From GCA-2705995 sp048267965 (GTDB taxonomy: Bacteria; Bacteroidota; Bacteroidia; Flavobacteriales_G; Salibacteraceae), in contig JBLWWK010000003.1 of the NCBI GenBank assembly GCA_048267965.1, forward strand, positions 248,001-312,000: a DNA stretch of 64,000 bases, written 5' to 3'. The notes under the pieces were generated by a model. The model worked only from the letters and a program-made list of their open reading frames with translations, ran no database searches and was not told where the DNA came from. Positions 7,949 to 17,202 of the stretch are shown here, one piece after another. The translations under genes and the position numbers were made by a program. Each line of letters begins with the position of its first letter. Within the stretch, counting starts at the first letter, position 1.

Positions 7949-10201
7949 ATGCGATACTCTAAAATTCTTTTTTGTGCTTTTTTTCTCATAAGCCTGATGA
8001 ATCCGGTGGTAGCTCAAATCTTTTCAGAAGATTTTGAAGGAGCCAATCCGTACTTAAATTGGGATACCAACACCACTACTTTAGGCGCATTAGCTGGAGG
8101 GGCGGTTGAAAACCATTGGGTTATTAATAATAGTTACTCAGGTATTACCACTCCGTTTACCGTAGCTGCTACACCTCCTCAACCAGCAGGTATTTCAAGT
8201 ACTAATGGTAATTATCTGCACATGCTTTCAAGAGCAAACGAGGCGGCTGGTGCTACGAATGCTACTTACACCTACGTAGGAGCTGCTGCGGGTGATTCGT
8301 ACTTTACAGAAATGAATTTTGATATTAACACGTCTGGTTTTACCGATGTGTTTTTTGAATTTTGGTACCTAAACGAGGCTGCTGGCGTTAGCGGCTCTTC
8401 TGGTAAAGTTTACTACTCTACAGACATGGGCGGAACTTGGAGTCAAGTTGGTCCTAGCTATTCTGGGATTAGCACTTGGACACAAACACGAATTATAAAT
8501 GCAGCATTCGATAACCAAGCAACGCTGCGTTTTGGGTTTATGTTCGAAAATCCTGCTTCGGGAAATAATCCGGCTTTTGCCATAGACGATATTGTGGTAG
8601 ATACTTTACCTCCTGTATCGGCAATTGTAACGAATCCGAGCCCGTTACCTACCGTAATTTGCTTAAACGATAATGTTACGTTTACGGCAGACGATAACAG
8701 TGGAACCATTACTCAATTTCAATGGAATTTTGCAGGAGCCAATGGCGGACCTCAAACAGTGAATGCACAAACAGCGAACTTCTCAGCAGCCAATGCTGGT
8801 AGTTATACTTTTCAGTTAATTGTAGGTGACGGAACCACTAACGATACCTTAGATTTTCCGGTAACCGTTACAGCGTGTACACCACCTACCATTAATTTCT
8901 CAGCCAATAACCCAACCGTTTGTCAAGGTTCCTCGGTGATTTTTACCGATAATTCTACACCCGGTAGCTCTCCGATTACTCAGTGGGAATGGAATTTTGA
9001 TCCAGCAGGCGGTGGAACAGGCGGTACGCCAACTACTTATGTTGGGCAAAATCCACCGGCTATTACTTACAACACGTTGGGGTCTTACGATGTGATTTTA
9101 ACAGTAACCGATGCAAACGGAACACACAGCGATACGTTGGTTAACTACATCGATGTGGTTTCTTGTCCGGTACCAGTAGCCGATTTCCAAGCAAATAGCA
9201 CAAGAATTTGTCCAACAGATTGTATCAACTTCTTAGACCAAAGTGCCAATATGGGCGCTGGCGGAAGCACCTGGTTGTGGTCGTTCCCGGGCTCAGATTC
9301 TGCTACTTCTACACAGCAATCGCCCTCAAATATTTGTTACCAAACTCCTGGTTTATACGATGTTCAGCTAATTGTAACAAACACGAACGGAACCGATACT
9401 TTACTACTAGCAGATTATATTCAAGTAGATAGCTGCTTGGCACCTGAAGCTAGATTTAGCGTACAACGAGACAGTATTTGCCAAGGAACTTGTGTTCAGT
9501 TCTTCAATAATTCAATTCGCACAGATTCTAGCGAATGGGTGTTTATTGGTGCAGACGCGCCCTACGATACTTCGTATTTGAAAAACCCAATTGTATGTTA
9601 TTCAGATACGGGAGACTTCGATGTTCAGTTAAGAGTGTTTAACCAATACGGAGTAGATATTCTGTATTTAACTGACTATATTTCTGTAGCAGAGTTTCCA
9701 AGAGTAACCGCTTCTGACGATAAGAGTGTGTATGTTGGTAACTCGGTAGAATTAGAAGCATTTGGTACGGGTAGAGAGTTTACTTGGACACCCGATTATT
9801 ACATTTCTTGTACAGATTGTAGAAGAACAAAAGTAACGCCTCTACTCAATACCGTTTATTTTGTAACCAACACCAATGATCATGGTTGCTCAACTACAGA
9901 CAGCGTTCGCGTAACGGTAGATCAAGAATATTTTGTTGGAGTTCCCGATATCTTCTCGCCTAATGGAGATGGAGAAAACGATGAGTTGAAGGTAAGAGGA
10001 AATGGAATCGAATTTATCGAATTCTATGTTTACGACCGTTTTGGTCAGTTAGTTTTCGAAACAAGAGAACAACAAAGAGGCTGGGATGGCCGCTTTGAAG
10101 CACAAGACATGCCTTCTGGAGTATACGTATACTACGCTAAAATAACCTTGATCAACGGAAGGCAAGAAATTATTCAAGGTGATGTTACCTTAATTCGATA
10201 A
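7949..10201 (+). CDS. PKD-domain protein with type B T9SS sorting domain
   Basis: A 750-residue secreted protein. A signal peptide ends after VVAQ (residue 23). A lectin/MAM-like beta-sandwich (about 25-215, ending FAIDDIVVDTLPP) is followed by four PKD-type repeats, each opening with a Cys-containing strand (ICLNDNVTF, VCQGSSVIF, ICPTDCINF, ICQGTCVQF). The C-terminal about 85 residues (VPDIFSPNGDGENDELKVRG... GDVTLIR) are the gliding-associated / type B T9SS sorting domain. It should be exported by the Sec system and then T9SS. It sits 14 bases before a PorP/SprF gene, the usual partner for type B cargo, so the pair probably forms one transcript. Confidence 0.9.
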   Translation: MRYSKILFCAFFLISLMNPVVAQIFSEDFEGANPYLNWDTNTTTLGALAGGAVENHWVINNSYSGITTPFTVAATPPQPAGISSTNGNYLHMLSRANEAAGATNATYTYVGAAAGDSYFTEMNFDINTSGFTDVFFEFWYLNEAAGVSGSSGKVYYSTDMGGTWSQVGPSYSGISTWTQTRIINAAFDNQATLRFGFMFENPASGNNPAFAIDDIVVDTLPPVSAIVTNPSPLPTVICLNDNVTFTADDNSGTITQFQWNFAGANGGPQTVNAQTANFSAANAGSYTFQLIVGDGTTNDTLDFPVTVTACTPPTINFSANNPTVCQGSSVIFTDNSTPGSSPITQWEWNFDPAGGGTGGTPTTYVGQNPPAITYNTLGSYDVILTVTDANGTHSDTLVNYIDVVSCPVPVADFQANSTRICPTDCINFLDQSANMGAGGSTWLWSFPGSDSATSTQQSPSNICYQTPGLYDVQLIVTNTNGTDTLLLADYIQVDSCLAPEARFSVQRDSICQGTCVQFFNNSIRTDSSEWVFIGADAPYDTSYLKNPIVCYSDTGDFDVQLRVFNQYGVDILYLTDYISVAEFPRVTASDDKSVYVGNSVELEAFGTGREFTWTPDYYISCTDCRRTKVTPLLNTVYFVTNTNDHGCSTTDSVRVTVDQEYFVGVPDIFSPNGDGENDELKVRGNGIEFIEFYVYDRFGQLVFETREQQRGWDGRFEAQDMPSGVYVYYAKITLINGRQEIIQGDVTLIR

Positions 10202-10215
10202 AGCAGCGCGTTTTT

Positions 10216-11259
10216 ATGAAAAAACTTATTCTGGCAATTTCAATCGGTTTATTCTTCTTTTCAACGGAAGAGGCGAATGCGCAATCTGATATTCATTTTT
10301 CGCAATACAATGCTGCACCTCTAACCATAAACCCAGCCAACGCAGGGTTGTTTTCTGGCAACTTTCGAGTAATCGGGAATTACAGAAGGCAATGGGAAAC
10401 GGTAGGAACCGTCTATCAAACCATTGGTGTTTCTGCAGATATGTTGTTAGCTTCTGATGTTTTCAATGACGATTTCTTCGGCTTAGGAGTTAGCTTCGCA
10501 CAAGACCAATCGGGTGTAACGGGTTTTACACAGTTAGATGGTGCTGTAACTGGTTCCTACACGAAAATACTCGACCCAAGAGGCGAGCACTATTTAACAC
10601 TAGGAGCACAGTTGGGCTACGGACAAAGAAGTGTAACGTTAAACGGCATGAATTGGGATAACCAATGGACCAATACGGGTTTTAACCAAGGCTTACCAAG
10701 CGGAGAAACCTTTACCAATTTCTCAACCAACTTTTTAGATGTGAGTGCGGGGGTAAATTACTTTTTCACCACTAACTATGATAACTTAAAAGGGAATTTT
10801 GGAGTAGGTGCTTTTCACTTAAACAGACCCGATGTAACCATTCAAGGCGAAAAAGAAGAATTGTATGTTAGATACGCTGTAAATGGTGGGTTGTACTACT
10901 ATTTAGAAGATAGAAACATCGGAATTTACCCCAACTTTCTATGGATGGCACAAGGCCCTCAGAGAATGCTTAACGCAGGGGTTGATTTAAAGTTTGTATT
11001 GAGCGAACCCACTCGCTACACAGGCTATAAGAAAGAAACTGCTTTATCGTTGGGGATTTACCACCGCTTTAATGATGCCTTCTTTCCTATGTTAAAGCTA
11101 TCTACTGGTGGTTTTACCTTAGGTCTTAGCTATGATATGATGGTAAGTAGCTTGCAGTCGGCATCTGGCGGAACGGGCGGACCAGAGTTTAGCTTAATTT
11201 ATAGAACAGGCTACAAGAGTGGTGCTAAGAGCCAACCGAAAAACGCCAAATTCTATTAA
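10216..11259 (+). CDS. PorP/SprF family T9SS outer-membrane protein
   Basis: A 347-residue outer-membrane beta-barrel with a signal peptide (cut after ANAQ) and the family opening SDIHFSQYNAAPLTINPANAGLFSG, followed by NYRRQWETVGTVYQTIGVSADM. PorP/SprF proteins accompany and anchor type B T9SS cargo; the cargo here is probably the PKD protein immediately upstream. A strong bidirectional terminator follows. A perfect copy of CGGTAGGAACCG (10400-10411) writes T-V-G-T in the conserved N-terminal segment. Confidence 0.92.
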   Translation: MKKLILAISIGLFFFSTEEANAQSDIHFSQYNAAPLTINPANAGLFSGNFRVIGNYRRQWETVGTVYQTIGVSADMLLASDVFNDDFFGLGVSFAQDQSGVTGFTQLDGAVTGSYTKILDPRGEHYLTLGAQLGYGQRSVTLNGMNWDNQWTNTGFNQGLPSGETFTNFSTNFLDVSAGVNYFFTTNYDNLKGNFGVGAFHLNRPDVTIQGEKEELYVRYAVNGGLYYYLEDRNIGIYPNFLWMAQGPQRMLNAGVDLKFVLSEPTRYTGYKKETALSLGIYHRFNDAFFPMLKLSTGGFTLGLSYDMMVSSLQSASGGTGGPEFSLIYRTGYKSGAKSQPKNAKFY

Positions 11260-11287
11260 ATCGTAAGATTTAAGTAAAAAATAAGTC

Positions 11288-11338
11288 ATAAAAAAAGTTC
11301 TTCAGATTGGCTCGCCAATCTGCAGGACTTTTTTATTT
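11288..11338. terminator. Bidirectional terminator between porP and beta-helix genes
   Basis: A long stem (CAGATTGG / CCAATCTG around a CTCG loop, extended by AAAAAAGT / ACTTTTTT) with A and T tails sits between two convergent genes. Confidence 0.85.
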
Positions 11339-11371
11339 GAAAACACCGCTAAAGATGCTTTTCATCGATTT

Positions 11372-12874
11372 CTATGGCACGTATTCATAACAACCTGCAT
11401 CTGGGTTGCTATCTCTAGTATCTCCTTTTAAATCGGTGGTTAAAACTCCGGTTAAACTCACAGAACCTACATCAATAGCTTTTGAATTAGAGAATAGCTC
11501 AAATTCATCGTTACCAGGATTAGCGAACAACGGGTCGATAAATCCAAAAGCAGCCAGCGGATTAACAACTGATTCAACAAAATGTACCGAATTAGAATCT
11601 ATTTCGGTTTTTAATACGGAGTGGGAGAATGAATACTCGAAAGTGCTTCCCGCTAAAGAGTCAATCTCAATTTCTTCACGGTTGGTGCCGTAAACAATTG
11701 AATTTTCAACGCGAATATCTAAATCTAAAAAGCGCTCAATTTCATTAAAGTCTACATAACCATTGGTTGCGAAGAAAGAGCTATTCGATCGGCCACCATA
11801 AGGCCAGTAATTGGCTAAGGTAGAGTGTAAGATTTGAACATCGCCCCCGCCTTGCACTGCAAACAATTGATTTTGACTATTGGTGATTAAACTGTTTTGG
11901 ATTAAAACATTGTAGTTTCGAGATAAAACGCCAATTCCATCCATATTTTTAATCTGGGTATTTTCTAGGGTGAGTTGATTGGGAGAAATGGCGGGAGTTG
12001 CGGTTGAAAACGGAAATAATTCCGCTTGAATTCCAATAAATCCATTTTTTATAATGGCATGTTTGAAAGAAGAGTTTTGGTTGCTCTCGTTAATCCAGAT
12101 TCGATCCCATTGACCAGGAACATCATCGTAAAACTCTTCAAGACGGGTTCCTTGAAAAACTACTTCGTTATCTGGTTCACCGTTTACTTGAATAGAAGAG
12201 TTTTTCGCAACCCATAAACCGGCTCCTTTGAAAAGATGAATTTGCGTTCCTTCAGGTATCGTTAACTGAACACCATTGTCGACCCTTAAATAACCAAATA
12301 TTACGTGCGGCTTATTGTTGGGTAAATCGATGTTTGCGCCCACAGGAAAATACTGTCCGTAATCTGTGATTGAGCTATAGGCGGGCAATCCAACTGTGTC
12401 TGTGTTCGGTACGTAATAATACGCATCTTGGCCCCAAGCTTCTAAGGTTACTTCTTGCACATTGTTTTGAGTTATAAATTCAACAGCGTCAAAAATGACT
12501 AGCGGATTGTCTTGATTAACGGGGTCAACGGTGACTTCAATAAAAATAAATGCGCTGTCGTTAGCGGCAATTTCTAAGTTAGGAATAGATGAACCCGATT
12601 TTCCGTCTACGTTCATTCTAAACATTGTTTCACCTAATGCCGCCTCGTTTTTAATCTGAATGCGTTCAATTTTTACAGGTTCATCGTAGGGGTTTAAAAC
12701 CTTAAAACGTTTAGTAACAGAGCCTAACTGAGTGAAAACCGTATCGAAAGTAAGCGTGTCGGTAGAAAACTTAAGTTGAATTCCGCTGGTTTTAAAACTA
12801 TCTTCTCTCTGACAAGAAAGCAAAGCCGTAGCCACCACAACTACAAGCAATAAAAAAAAACGAGGTGCATTCAT
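11372..12874 (-). CDS. Lipoprotein with right-handed beta-helix
   Basis: A 500-residue lipoprotein. The frame is open to 12913, but ATG at 12874 gives a proper signal peptide (MNAPRFFLLLVVVVATALLS) ending in the lipobox LLSC. The N-terminal part (about 20-140) has immunoglobulin-like strands with KVLNPYDEPVKIERIQIKNE, reminiscent of choice-of-anchor/DUF1573-like domains. The middle (about 190-390) has parallel-beta-helix features (IPEGTQIHLFKGAGLWVAKNSSIQVNG, repeated N/Q-rich turns). The end, SKAIDVGSV...DLKGDTRDSNPDAGCYEY, is typical of beta-helix surface proteins of the phylum. It is probably a surface carbohydrate-binding or adhesive protein; the ligand is unknown. Confidence 0.8.
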   Translation of the reverse strand: MNAPRFFLLLVVVVATALLSCQREDSFKTSGIQLKFSTDTLTFDTVFTQLGSVTKRFKVLNPYDEPVKIERIQIKNEAALGETMFRMNVDGKSGSSIPNLEIAANDSAFIFIEVTVDPVNQDNPLVIFDAVEFITQNNVQEVTLEAWGQDAYYYVPNTDTVGLPAYSSITDYGQYFPVGANIDLPNNKPHVIFGYLRVDNGVQLTIPEGTQIHLFKGAGLWVAKNSSIQVNGEPDNEVVFQGTRLEEFYDDVPGQWDRIWINESNQNSSFKHAIIKNGFIGIQAELFPFSTATPAISPNQLTLENTQIKNMDGIGVLSRNYNVLIQNSLITNSQNQLFAVQGGGDVQILHSTLANYWPYGGRSNSSFFATNGYVDFNEIERFLDLDIRVENSIVYGTNREEIEIDSLAGSTFEYSFSHSVLKTEIDSNSVHFVESVVNPLAAFGFIDPLFANPGNDEFELFSNSKAIDVGSVSLTGVLTTDLKGDTRDSNPDAGCYEYVP

Positions 12875-12962
12875 ACGTACAAATGTATAATTGTAAGCTT
12901 TACGTAAATTCATGGGGCATATTGTGGGCAGAAATATTTATTTATTTTAATTTCGATAAGAG

Positions 12963-12992
12963 TTTGAAGATTAGTATAAATATCTATATTTG
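12963..12992 (+). promoter_or_regulatory. rpmE promoter (TTTG-18-TATATTTG)
   Basis: TTTG at 12963-12966 and TATATTTG at 12985-12992 are separated by exactly 18 bases, the canonical spacing of the Bacteroidota primary sigma factor. The ATG of rpmE is 30 bases further on. Confidence 0.85.
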
Positions 12993-13021
12993 CACTCCCA
13001 ATTTTTAGAAGCAGCAGAGTT

Positions 13022-13276
13022 ATGAAAAAAGATATCCATCCGGAAAGTTATAGAAAAGTTGTTTTCAAAGACATGTCGAATGACTACATGTTTATGACAC
13101 GTTCTTGCGCAGAGACCAGTGAAACTGTGAAGTGGGAAGATGGAGAAGAGTATCCTTTAGTTAAATTAGAAATTACTCATAAATCACACCCATTCTTTAC
13201 CGGTAAAATGCAATTTGTAGATACTGCCGGTCGTATCGATAAATTTAAGAATCGTTACGCTCGTCATAAGAAGTAA
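13022..13276 (+). CDS. rpmE2: 50S ribosomal protein L31, type B
   Basis: An 84-residue ribosomal protein bL31. It begins MKKDIHPESYRKVVFKD, has the family core HKSHPFFTGKMQFVDTAGRIDKF and ends RYARHKK. The zinc-binding CXXC/Cys pattern of type A L31 is absent, so this is the zinc-independent type B paralogue. It has its own canonical promoter and terminator and is monocistronic. Confidence 0.95.
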   Translation: MKKDIHPESYRKVVFKDMSNDYMFMTRSCAETSETVKWEDGEEYPLVKLEITHKSHPFFTGKMQFVDTAGRIDKFKNRYARHKK

Positions 13277-13300
13277 TAATAAAAGTGAAATACTACTTTT

Positions 13301-13330
13301 GAAAGCTCCGTTTACGGAGCTTTTTTTTTG
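13301..13330 (+). terminator. rpmE terminator
   Basis: AAAGCTCCG and CGGAGCTTT form a perfect stem around TTTA, followed by nine T residues. Confidence 0.9.
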
Positions 13331-13355
13331 TCTAAACTTCTGAAACTTATTGAAC

Positions 13356-14555
13356 ATGAATCTTATCTTTTTTGACGACAATCAACGAGATCATTTATTG
13401 CCATTGGTTTACACGCGACCTGCCTCTGAAATTAGAATCGGAATTTTAACGATTCGAGAGAAATGGGAAAAACGTCTGCAAACCAAAACAACCAGTTGGC
13501 TAACGGTCGATTATTTGTCGAAAAAATTCCCCGCTCATGTAGAGCAAAAGCAACTATTAATCAATGGGAGGTGTTTGCCGAGCCAAGAATTAACGGCCGC
13601 TATTGCCTCTTTGCAAGAAGGCGAAGCCATAGTGGTTGAAGATGTGTTGGTAGCTGCACTTTTAAACGAAGAGAAAGTGAACCAATTACAAACGGTAGAT
13701 CAATTAGACGAGTTAGAAGTAGAGACTTTTGATTTCGAAGGAACCGTTCGTTTTGTGAACTATACGTTCGACATTTTTAAAGAGAACAAAACAGAATTGG
13801 TACTCGATTTTGAGCTAGTTACTGAAGGAAGAGAATCTGCTGAAATAGACAGTTCGAATACTATAATTGGTGATAAAAGTCAGCTCTTTTTAGAAGAAGG
13901 CGCTTCTATTTTGGCTAGTATAATTAATGTAACTGAAGGACCCGTTTACTTAGCTAAAAATGCTTCTATTTCTGAAGGATGCATGGTAAAAGGTGGATTA
14001 AGCTTAGGAGAATCGGCTCAATTAAAGATGGGTGCGAAAATCTATGGGGCTTCTACTTTTGGTTTGCATTGCAAGGTGGGTGGTGAAGTAAACAATTCGG
14101 TGATTTTTGGATACAGCAATAAAGGTCACGATGGCTTTTTAGGTAACTCGGTGCTTGGCGAATGGTGCAACCTTGGTGCAGACACCAATACTTCTAACCT
14201 AAAGAATAATTACGGTGAAGTAAGTGTCTATAATTATAGCGAAGAGAAAATGGTTCCTACCGGTAGCCAATTTTGTGGTTTAGTGATGGGAGATCACAGT
14301 AAGAGTGGAATTAATACCATGTTTAATACAGGAACGGTAGCGGGCGTTTCAGCCAATGTATTTGGTGGCGGTTTTCCAGCGAAGATGATTCCGTCTTTCT
14401 CTTGGGGAGGTGAAGCAGGCTTTGAAGAATTTAGGCTAGAAAAGGCGTTTGAAGTAGCAGATCGAATGATGAGTCGTAGAGGAATTGAATTCGATGAAAT
14501 AGAAAAAGAAGTGCTCACGGCTGTTTTTAATGCCACACAACACCACCGTTCTTAA
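13356..14555 (+). CDS. GlmU-like putative sugar nucleotidyltransferase
   Basis: A 399-residue protein of the Bacteroidota GlmU-related family. ATG at 13356 (MNLIFFDDNQRDHLLPLVYTRPA) is preferred over a TTG two codons upstream because the family begins at this motif. The N-terminal half resembles a nucleotidyltransferase, although the classical GG-x-GTR motif is not evident. The C-terminal half has left-handed beta-helix hexapeptide repeats (IIGDKSQLFLEEGASILASIINVTEGPVYLAKNASI) and ends with an acyl/sugar-binding region containing GDHSKSGINTMFNTGTVAGVSANVFGGGFP. Substrate unknown; a cell-surface sugar is likely. A motif copy (14252-14261) encodes V-P-T. Confidence 0.82.
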   Translation: MNLIFFDDNQRDHLLPLVYTRPASEIRIGILTIREKWEKRLQTKTTSWLTVDYLSKKFPAHVEQKQLLINGRCLPSQELTAAIASLQEGEAIVVEDVLVAALLNEEKVNQLQTVDQLDELEVETFDFEGTVRFVNYTFDIFKENKTELVLDFELVTEGRESAEIDSSNTIIGDKSQLFLEEGASILASIINVTEGPVYLAKNASISEGCMVKGGLSLGESAQLKMGAKIYGASTFGLHCKVGGEVNNSVIFGYSNKGHDGFLGNSVLGEWCNLGADTNTSNLKNNYGEVSVYNYSEEKMVPTGSQFCGLVMGDHSKSGINTMFNTGTVAGVSANVFGGGFPAKMIPSFSWGGEAGFEEFRLEKAFEVADRMMSRRGIEFDEIEKEVLTAVFNATQHHRS

Positions 14556-14583
14556 TACAAGTCAAATTTTCAGAATTATGTCT

Positions 14584-14638
14584 TGGCACAGCGCTTGTCA
14601 CATAGTAACGCGTCTAAGTTTTTAGGCGTTTAGTGACA
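14584..14638 (+). promoter_or_regulatory. Possible sigma-54 promoter and leader hairpin before lon
   Basis: TGGCAC (14584-14589) and TTGT (14595-14598) match the -24/-12 sigma-54 pattern TGGCAC-N5-TTGC at all but one position. Overlapping and downstream is a bulged hairpin: TGTCAC/GTGACA (14596-14601 and 14633-14638), AACGC/GCGTT and CTAA/TTAG around a 4-base loop. A competing -7-like TAAGTTTT lies at 14615. The assignment is provisional. Confidence 0.4.
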
Positions 14639-14663
14639 TATTGACTGTGAATAGGAGATTTAT

Positions 14664-17108
14664 ATGATAGATTTTAGTGATATAAGGCTTTCGAGCTTTT
14701 CAGGGATGGTAGACGATGAGACTGAGTTTATTCCTTTGCTTTCTAAAGATGACGAAGATTCGTTAAACAAAGAAGATGTACCCAACGAACTGCCAATTTT
14801 ACCGCTAAGAAACAATGTACTTTTTCCGGGAGTAATTATTCCCATTACGGTAGGAAGAGATAAGTCGTTGAAATTGGTTAGAGATGCTAACGATGGAGAT
14901 AAAACAATTGGGGTTCTAGCCCAAAAAGATGCCACCATTGAAGATCCTGAACCTCAGCATCTTTTTCAAATAGGAACCGTTGCCAAAATTTTGAAGTTAC
15001 TCAAGATGCCTGATGGTAGTTCTACCATTATAATTCAAGGTAAGAAACGGTTTAAAACGGGAGAAGTTACCCAAACCGAACCGTACTTAAAAGCATCTGT
15101 ACAGCAGGTGATTGATGCAGACTTTGAAGGCGATCAAGATCATTTTGATGCGTTGGTAGAAAGTGTGAAAGATTTGTCGCTCAATATTATAAAGCAAGCG
15201 CCTAACATTCCATCAGAAGCTTCTGTGGCCATAAAGAACATGGAAAGCCCTGCTTTTCTGATCAACTTTATTGCTTCTAATACAGGGGTAGATGTGTTGG
15301 AAAAGCAGAACCTGTTAGAGATGACAAATCTAACGGAAAGAGCTAACCGCGTGTTAACCTTGCTTACCCGCGAACTTCAAATGCTAGAACTGAAAAATGA
15401 TATTCAGTCGAAGGTAAAAACAGATATCGATAAGCAACAACGCGAGTATTTTCTTCATCAACAGATGAAGCAAATCCAAGAAGAGCTCGGAGGGAATCCC
15501 CTTGAGCAAGAAATGGAAGAATACCGTGAAAGAGCCAAAAAGAAAAAATGGTCGAAAAAAACGAAAGAAACTTTTGAAAAAGAACTTTCGAAGCTTGAAA
15601 GAATGAATCCTACAGGAGTAGAGTATTCTATTCAAGCTAATTACATCGATACATTACTCGATTTGCCTTGGGAGCATGTTTCTAAAGATTTGTTCGATAT
15701 AAAACGAGCAAAAGATATTTTAGATCGTGACCATTACGGTTTAGAGAAGGTGAAGGAACGCATTTTAGAACACCTTGCGGTTCTCAAATTGAAAAAAGAC
15801 ATGAAATCGCCCATAATCTGTTTAGCGGGCCCTCCTGGTGTGGGTAAAACTTCGTTGGGTAAATCTATTGCTGAATCAATTGGTCGTCAGTATGTGAGAA
15901 TGTCGTTAGGTGGCTTGCGAGACGAAGCAGAAATTAGAGGGCATAGAAAAACCTATATTGGCGCCATGCCAGGTAGAGTGATGCAATCGTTGAAAAAAGC
16001 AAAAACGTCTAATCCCGTTTTCATTTTAGACGAGATTGATAAAGTTTCAAATGGTCCTCAAGGTGATCCTTCTTCTGCATTGCTTGAGTTACTCGATCCA
16101 GAACAAAACGATACTTTCTACGATAACTTTGTTGAAATTGAATACGATTTAAGCAAAGTAATGTTTGTAGCAACCGCCAATAACTTGGCTTCTATACAGC
16201 CAGCGTTAAGAGATCGATTAGAGATTATTGAGGTAAACGGCTATACCGTAGAAGAAAAGGTTGAAATTGCTCAACGCCATTTAATTCCGAAGCAAATTAA
16301 AGAGCACGGATTAAAGAAAAAGGATTTCAAAATTTCTAAAAAAGTTCTCGAGCAACTTATCGAAGAATATACCCGTGAGTCGGGAGTAAGAAGTTTAGAG
16401 AAAAAAGTGACTAAACTGATTCGTCAAGTGGCTAAGCGAATTGCCATGGAAGAAGAATACAATGTAAACATTGAAGCAGCTGATTTACTAACGTATTTAG
16501 GCCCAGGCCATAGTAAAGATAAATACGAGAATAATGATGTAGCAGGGGTGGTTACAGGTTTAGCTTGGACGTCTGTTGGTGGAGATGTACTTTTTATCGA
16601 ATCGAGTATTACCAAAGGCAAAGGTAAACTTACCTTAACTGGGAGTTTAGGTGACGTAATGAAAGAGTCGGCTATTGTGGCACTCGAATATTTAAAAGCG
16701 CATGCTTCTTTATTCGGTATCAAAGAAGAAACCTTTGATCAATACAATATTCATATTCACGTACCTGAAGGAGCCACTCCTAAAGATGGTCCGTCTGCAG
16801 GTATTACCATACTTACAGCATTAGCAAGTTTGATTACGCAACGCAAAGTAAAATCGAAATTAGCCATGACAGGAGAAATAACTTTACGAGGAAAAGTGTT
16901 GCCAGTGGGTGGTATTAAAGAAAAGATCTTAGCTGCTAAAAGAGCCAATATCAAAGAAATTGTATTGTCTGTAGAAAATCAGAAAGATGTGGAAGAAATT
17001 AATGAGCGCTACTTAAAAGGACTCACTTTTCACTACGTGAAAGAAATGAAAGAAGTAGTAGAAATAGCTCTACTAAAATCGAAAGTAGACAATGCGCTCA
17101 CTATCTAG
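14664..17108 (+). CDS. lon: Endopeptidase La (Lon protease)
   Basis: ATP-dependent serine protease that degrades damaged and regulatory proteins. The 814 residues contain the N-terminal LON substrate domain (LPILPLRNNVLFPGVIIPI near 45-63), a coiled-coil linker, the AAA+ domain with Walker A GPPGVGKT near 389 and Walker B VFILDEID, and the C-terminal protease domain with catalytic Ser711 (DGPSAG) and Lys754 (GGIKEKILAAK). All key residues are present and length is typical. It stands alone between a possible heat- or sigma-54-type control region and a strong terminator. No copy of the dispersed motif occurs in this gene. Confidence 0.97.
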   Translation: MIDFSDIRLSSFSGMVDDETEFIPLLSKDDEDSLNKEDVPNELPILPLRNNVLFPGVIIPITVGRDKSLKLVRDANDGDKTIGVLAQKDATIEDPEPQHLFQIGTVAKILKLLKMPDGSSTIIIQGKKRFKTGEVTQTEPYLKASVQQVIDADFEGDQDHFDALVESVKDLSLNIIKQAPNIPSEASVAIKNMESPAFLINFIASNTGVDVLEKQNLLEMTNLTERANRVLTLLTRELQMLELKNDIQSKVKTDIDKQQREYFLHQQMKQIQEELGGNPLEQEMEEYRERAKKKKWSKKTKETFEKELSKLERMNPTGVEYSIQANYIDTLLDLPWEHVSKDLFDIKRAKDILDRDHYGLEKVKERILEHLAVLKLKKDMKSPIICLAGPPGVGKTSLGKSIAESIGRQYVRMSLGGLRDEAEIRGHRKTYIGAMPGRVMQSLKKAKTSNPVFILDEIDKVSNGPQGDPSSALLELLDPEQNDTFYDNFVEIEYDLSKVMFVATANNLASIQPALRDRLEIIEVNGYTVEEKVEIAQRHLIPKQIKEHGLKKKDFKISKKVLEQLIEEYTRESGVRSLEKKVTKLIRQVAKRIAMEEEYNVNIEAADLLTYLGPGHSKDKYENNDVAGVVTGLAWTSVGGDVLFIESSITKGKGKLTLTGSLGDVMKESAIVALEYLKAHASLFGIKEETFDQYNIHIHVPEGATPKDGPSAGITILTALASLITQRKVKSKLAMTGEITLRGKVLPVGGIKEKILAAKRANIKEIVLSVENQKDVEEINERYLKGLTFHYVKEMKEVVEIALLKSKVDNALTI

Positions 17109-17123
17109 AAACAACTAGAAATT

Positions 17124-17152
17124 GAAAAAAGCCGGCTTGCCGGCTTTTTTTG
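17124..17152 (+). terminator. lon terminator
   Basis: AAAAAAGCCGG and CCGGCTTTTTT form a perfect stem around CTTG with a following T run. Confidence 0.9.
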
Positions 17153-17202
17153 TGCAATATTGTAGCTTGCAGAACGTATAAAGCCTATACAATTACTGCT
17201 CT

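Noticed and set aside
8600..9700. Tandem DNA repeats in the PKD protein
   Set aside because: Repeats are at protein level (PKD domains) and the DNA is diverged; not a recent repeat array.
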